Shown here in pieces: positions 61,041 through 64,000 of a DNA stretch of 64,000 bases. The position numbers and the translations under genes were made by a program. Each line of letters opens with the position of its first letter. Position 1 is the stretch's first letter. The stretch spans positions 1 to 64,000 of the forward strand of contig NZ_JARZHH010000004.1 of assembly GCF_029946515.1 (NCBI RefSeq), read 5' to 3'. A model generated the notes under the pieces. It searched no databases and was not told the origin of the DNA. It was given only the letters and a program-made list of their open reading frames with translations. The DNA comes from Polyangium sp. 6x1 (GTDB lineage Bacteria; Myxococcota_A; Polyangia; Polyangiales; Polyangiaceae).

Positions 61041-61556
61041 TCAGTTTTTCCGGTACACGAGCAGCTCGTTGCCGTATTCGAGCAGCCGCACGCGCCGGAG
61101 CCCGTGCGGCGCCATCACGCGGTCGAGGATCCGGGGATCGAGGTATTCGACGCCGATCCACGTGAACGCCGGGTTCGGATTGACGACCACCACGTGCCCG
61201 CCCGCCGTCAGGTGCTCGGCCATGCTCGCCGCGGCCCGATCCAAGTGCGGCGCGTGGTTCAGCGTGTGGACCGCCGTCATCACGTCGTACCGCCGTCGCC
61301 GCCGCCGCGCCTCGCCCGCGCCGAAATCGAATCGATCCACCCCGTCAATGCGCCGCCCGGGGTGGCGCCCCCGCGCCTCGCGCACCACGAGCCCCGTCCC
61401 GCTCCCGACATCGAGCATCGAGCGGAACGAGAGCTCGTCGAGCATCGTGAACAGCGCCACGAGGTCCATCCGGTAGCTCGGCGATCGATGAAACGCGGCG
61501 AGCTCCCATCGGGGCGCCTCGGCGACGTGGATCGGTTGCAGGGCGAGGTGGTTCAT
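61041..61556 (-). CDS. Class I SAM-dependent methyltransferase, short
   Basis: The 171-residue protein has motif I MLDVGSGTGLVV (about 47-58) and YDVMTAVHTLNHAPHLDRAAASMAEHL, typical for Rossmann methyltransferases of the UbiE/Methyltransf_11 group, ending with the strand HVVVVNPNP. It is shorter than average (usually 200-280), lacking part of the substrate-binding region. The convergent cyclase stop is 3 bp away. Substrate unknown. Confidence 0.78.
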   Translation of the reverse strand: MNHLALQPIHVAEAPRWELAAFHRSPSYRMDLVALFTMLDELSFRSMLDVGSGTGLVVREARGRHPGRRIDGVDRFDFGAGEARRRRRRYDVMTAVHTLNHAPHLDRAAASMAEHLTAGGHVVVVNPNPAFTWIGVEYLDPRILDRVMAPHGLRRVRLLEYGNELLVYRKN

Positions 61557-61719
61557 GGTGCAGCCCGAGCAGGAAAACGTGACAAGGACGGACGAGTCCC
61601 TTGCACCCCACGTGCCACGTCCTTGACGCCCGTTTTCCCGTCGCGAGGCCCGCCGCGGCTGCGCAGGTTGGGCAGGAACGGCGCGACCTGCGCGGCGGCC
61701 GATCCTGCCCTGTCACGCC

Positions 61720-64000
61720 TTACAGACCCGGAATGCTTCCGAAGAGCGATGGCTCGATCTTGCCGACCGTCGCTTCGACCTCAAACCGATACACCACGCC
61801 GTCGACGTCCTCGGCGAGGACACGCCGGAGCGCCGCGGGATCCCCGCGCGAAATGAGCACGCGATCGACGTGGAGCTCGACGCGGAGAATTCCCGTGCCG
61901 GGCTCGCGCGGCGCGCCCGTGAGCACGACCATCGAGGGCGACGACGAGGCCGGCGCGATCGACAGGGAAAACGTCCCGTGCGGGCCCATCGCGAGCGCGC
62001 GCCAGAGCGCGAGCAGGGGCGTGGCGACGCGGCGCGGCGCCGAGGCGCCCTGGCCGTCGCGGATCTGGATCGAGGTGACGCCGTCGTAGACCAGCCGATC
62101 GTGGCCATGCACGTCGCTCAGCACCGCGATGCGGAAGGTCGAGCTGTCGCGCGCCTCCACCTCGACGGCGACGGGCGCCGACGTGACGACCACGCCGTCC
62201 GGGCCCGTCGCCTGCCCATGGATGAGCGCCGACGTCGGCAAACCGCGCGGGTAGAGCGCGTCGAGCGCGTTCGCGATCTCCTCGCCCGAGCCCGCAGGCG
62301 CGCCGACGCGCTCGGGCCAGGTGAGCGGGGACGCGAGCGAGACCGGGGAGATCCGCGTCGACGTCACGGGCTCGGTCGCGAGCGGGCCGAACGTGGCGAG
62401 GTCGTTCTCCGTGCCGTCGGGCGGATCGAGCAGGAGGAGCCGGCCGACGTGCACGAGCGCGGCCGCCTGCGGCAGGCCCGGCGCGCCCGGCGTGAGCGCG
62501 GGCGTGGCCGCGGCCGAAAAGCGCGCGCCCACGGGCGGGAAGGGCAGGGGAGGCAGGAGCGGCTCGGGCGGGCGGCCCGGGTAGACGAGCGCGCGGATCA
62601 ACGTCACGCCGAGCGGATCGGCGGCGCGCAGCGCGTCCGTGCGGTCGCGCGGGACCCAGTCGAAGGCCTCGCGCACGGCCTCCACCAGCGCCTCCACGTC
62701 GAGCCCCTCGCCGCGCATGCGCTCCACCGACCATTGCAGCGCGGCCGTCCCGCCTTGCTCGGCGGCCTTGCGCAGGAGCGGGATGCCGCGCTGCGCCGCG
62801 CCACGCGACAGGGCCACGAGGCCCGCGCACGCGAGCATTGCCGCGTCGCCCGGCGGCCGCGATCCGGCGCGCTCGAGACGCGACATCGCCTCCTCGTAGC
62901 AGGCGCCGGCCGCGCGGTGGGCGCCGAGATCGTCGAGCCTGCGCCCGTGCCGCACGAGCTCGAAGGCCGCGCGCAGGTGCACGCGACCGTGCCGCGCGTC
63001 GCCCTCCTCCTCGCTCGCCTGGAGCAGCCCCGGCAGCCCGTCCACGCCGCGGATCTGCTCGCGCATCAGCGTGAGGTACCAGGCGACGTCGGCGCGGCGC
63101 TCGCGCATGTACACCTCGCCCGGGTGGTCGAGACAAACATCCATCCAGCGCAGCGCGTCCTGCGTCGCTTCGAGCATCGCGATCGCCGCGTCCTTCCGGC
63201 CGAGCGCGGAGAGCAGGTGCCCTTCGAGCAGCGCGGCCGAGAAGCGCACCCGGTGCACGACGGCGCCGAGCCCGCCGAGCGAGGTGCGCATCTGCCCGAG
63301 CCGTTCGAGCGCCGCCTCGGGCCGGCCAGCGCGCGCGAGCACCGCCGCCTCGTTGTACGCCGCCGCGATCGCGACCTCGTGGAACGGGCTCTGCCACGTG
63401 CCCGTGAGCCGCTCGGAGAGCGCCCCCAGCACGGCGAGCGCGTCGTCGTAGCGCCCCGCGAGCCCGAGCGCGGCGCCCTCGTTGCACGCCGCGATCGCCG
63501 CGATCGCGCCTTCGACCGGGGCCGGCGAGGGGCCGAGCCGCTCGCGAAGGGCGCTCGCCCGCTCGGCCGCCTCGTCGGGCCGGCCCGAGCGTGCGAGTAC
63601 GAACGCCGAGAGGCACGCGGCCGCGGCCTCCGTCTCCCGCTGCGCCGTGCTGCTCCCGCCCGGCGTGGACAGCGCCGCGTGGTCGAGGGCCGCGAGCGCG
63701 CGCGCGTCGTCGCCTCGCTCGATCGAGATCACGCCGAGCACGAGGGCCGCGTCCGCCGCGATGGCGCGCAGATCCACGGAGGACGTTTGTCCTGCAAACT
63801 TCCACTCCCCGGCGAGCTCGAGCGCGGCCGAGAGGCTGTCGGTCGCGAGGGCGAAGCGCTCGCGGGCCGCGTGGCGTTTTCCCCTGCGGTAGAGCGCGAG
63901 CAGCACGGCCTCGAAGATCTCCGGATCCTCGTGCCTGCGGTCGTGGAACCTCCGGACGACCTCGTCGTACTCGCCCGTCTCGGTCTGCGCCGAGAGATCG
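61720..64000 (-). CDS. TPR-rich protein, 5' end outside window
   Basis: The frame is open through the right edge (no stop before 64000), so the N-terminus lies outside. At least 760 residues are visible. The first 450 or so are helical repeats with TPR spacing (AALDHAALSTPGGSS, AALERLGQMRTSLGG, GACYEEAMSRLERAG), followed by a Pro-rich and then beta-rich C-terminal region. It is probably a protein-binding scaffold; myxobacterial Ser/Thr kinases and sensor kinases often have such TPR arms, but no kinase is seen here. Function unknown. Confidence 0.72.
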   Translation of the reverse strand, partial: DLSAQTETGEYDEVVRRFHDRRHEDPEIFEAVLLALYRRGKRHAARERFALATDSLSAALELAGEWKFAGQTSSVDLRAIAADAALVLGVISIERGDDARALAALDHAALSTPGGSSTAQRETEAAAACLSAFVLARSGRPDEAAERASALRERLGPSPAPVEGAIAAIAACNEGAALGLAGRYDDALAVLGALSERLTGTWQSPFHEVAIAAAYNEAAVLARAGRPEAALERLGQMRTSLGGLGAVVHRVRFSAALLEGHLLSALGRKDAAIAMLEATQDALRWMDVCLDHPGEVYMRERRADVAWYLTLMREQIRGVDGLPGLLQASEEEGDARHGRVHLRAAFELVRHGRRLDDLGAHRAAGACYEEAMSRLERAGSRPPGDAAMLACAGLVALSRGAAQRGIPLLRKAAEQGGTAALQWSVERMRGEGLDVEALVEAVREAFDWVPRDRTDALRAADPLGVTLIRALVYPGRPPEPLLPPLPFPPVGARFSAAATPALTPGAPGLPQAAALVHVGRLLLLDPPDGTENDLATFGPLATEPVTSTRISPVSLASPLTWPERVGAPAGSGEEIANALDALYPRGLPTSALIHGQATGPDGVVVTSAPVAVEVEARDSSTFRIAVLSDVHGHDRLVYDGVTSIQIRDGQGASAPRRVATPLLALWRALAMGPHGTFSLSIAPASSSPSMVVLTGAPREPGTGILRVELHVDRVLISRGDPAALRRVLAEDVDGVVYRFEVEATVGKIEPSLFGSIPGL

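Overview
This window (about two-thirds G+C by eye, with the third-codon-position bias to match) looks like chromosome from a myxobacterium, most likely of the Polyangium/Sorangium group. The basis is the gene content: many lipoproteins with long low-complexity linkers, DUF4215/beta-propeller lipoproteins, roadblock and V4R signalling proteins, a DUF2760-Hsp70-Hsp70 operon, and frequent GTG starts with 1-4 bp start/stop overlaps. The assignment is inference; there is no rRNA to confirm it. I saw no tRNA, rRNA, CRISPR array, complete insertion sequence or prophage.

Layout. 1-3.1 kb: a DUF4139 lipoprotein running off the left edge, a Fur-family regulator, a Cys-rich lipoprotein and an unknown protein, separated by a repeat-bearing non-coding stretch. 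3.2-4.9 kb: an overlapping pair of an OLD-type AAA ATPase and a small unknown protein, resembling two-gene ATPase/nuclease defence cassettes, followed by a large palindromic element (4916-5030). 5.1-10.3 kb: a chaperone operon, DUF2760 plus two divergent Hsp70 proteins. 10.3-16.7 kb: an Rnl5-like RNA ligase, a large membrane protein, PPOX and NTF2 proteins, a protein with a COQ4-type zinc motif, and nitronate monooxygenase. 16.9-22.4 kb: a Tol-Pal operon in the order pal-tolQ-tolR-tolA/tonB-tolB, followed by a DUF455 ferritin-like protein and an ATP-grasp-like protein. 22.4-34.8 kb: a thioredoxin-like protein, a beta-propeller lipoprotein, a double DUF309 protein, uvrB, a radical SAM/DUF2344 fusion, a TSUP permease, a minimal histidine kinase and a CoxE-like VWA protein.

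34.9-42.2 kb: a tight ParA/roadblock-like/unknown/V4R operon, then a LysR regulator divergent from a P450 with its own reductase-ferredoxin. 42.2-49.1 kb: a Rpn-like protein, a nitrilase-BNR lipoprotein without the nitrilase cysteine, and an McrBC-like restriction pair (McrB-type AAA+ plus DUF524/McrC-like PD-(D/E)XK nuclease). 49.4-57.1 kb: NTF2 protein, etfB-etfA with a terminator, nadB, a CPBP protease, a patatin, a STAS-like protein and a lipoprotein.

57.1-61.0 kb is the most exciting part. A SIR2-SLOG protein with the architecture of Thoeris ThsA is transcribed divergently from a SLOG-nucleosidase fusion, with 85 bp between start codons. A ferredoxin-adenylate/guanylate cyclase fusion lies directly downstream of the SIR2 gene. 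No TIR-domain ThsB is present. I read this as a candidate nucleotide-signal-controlled, NAD/nucleotide-depleting immune module that differs from known Thoeris. The window ends with a methyltransferase and a TPR-rich protein cut by the right edge.
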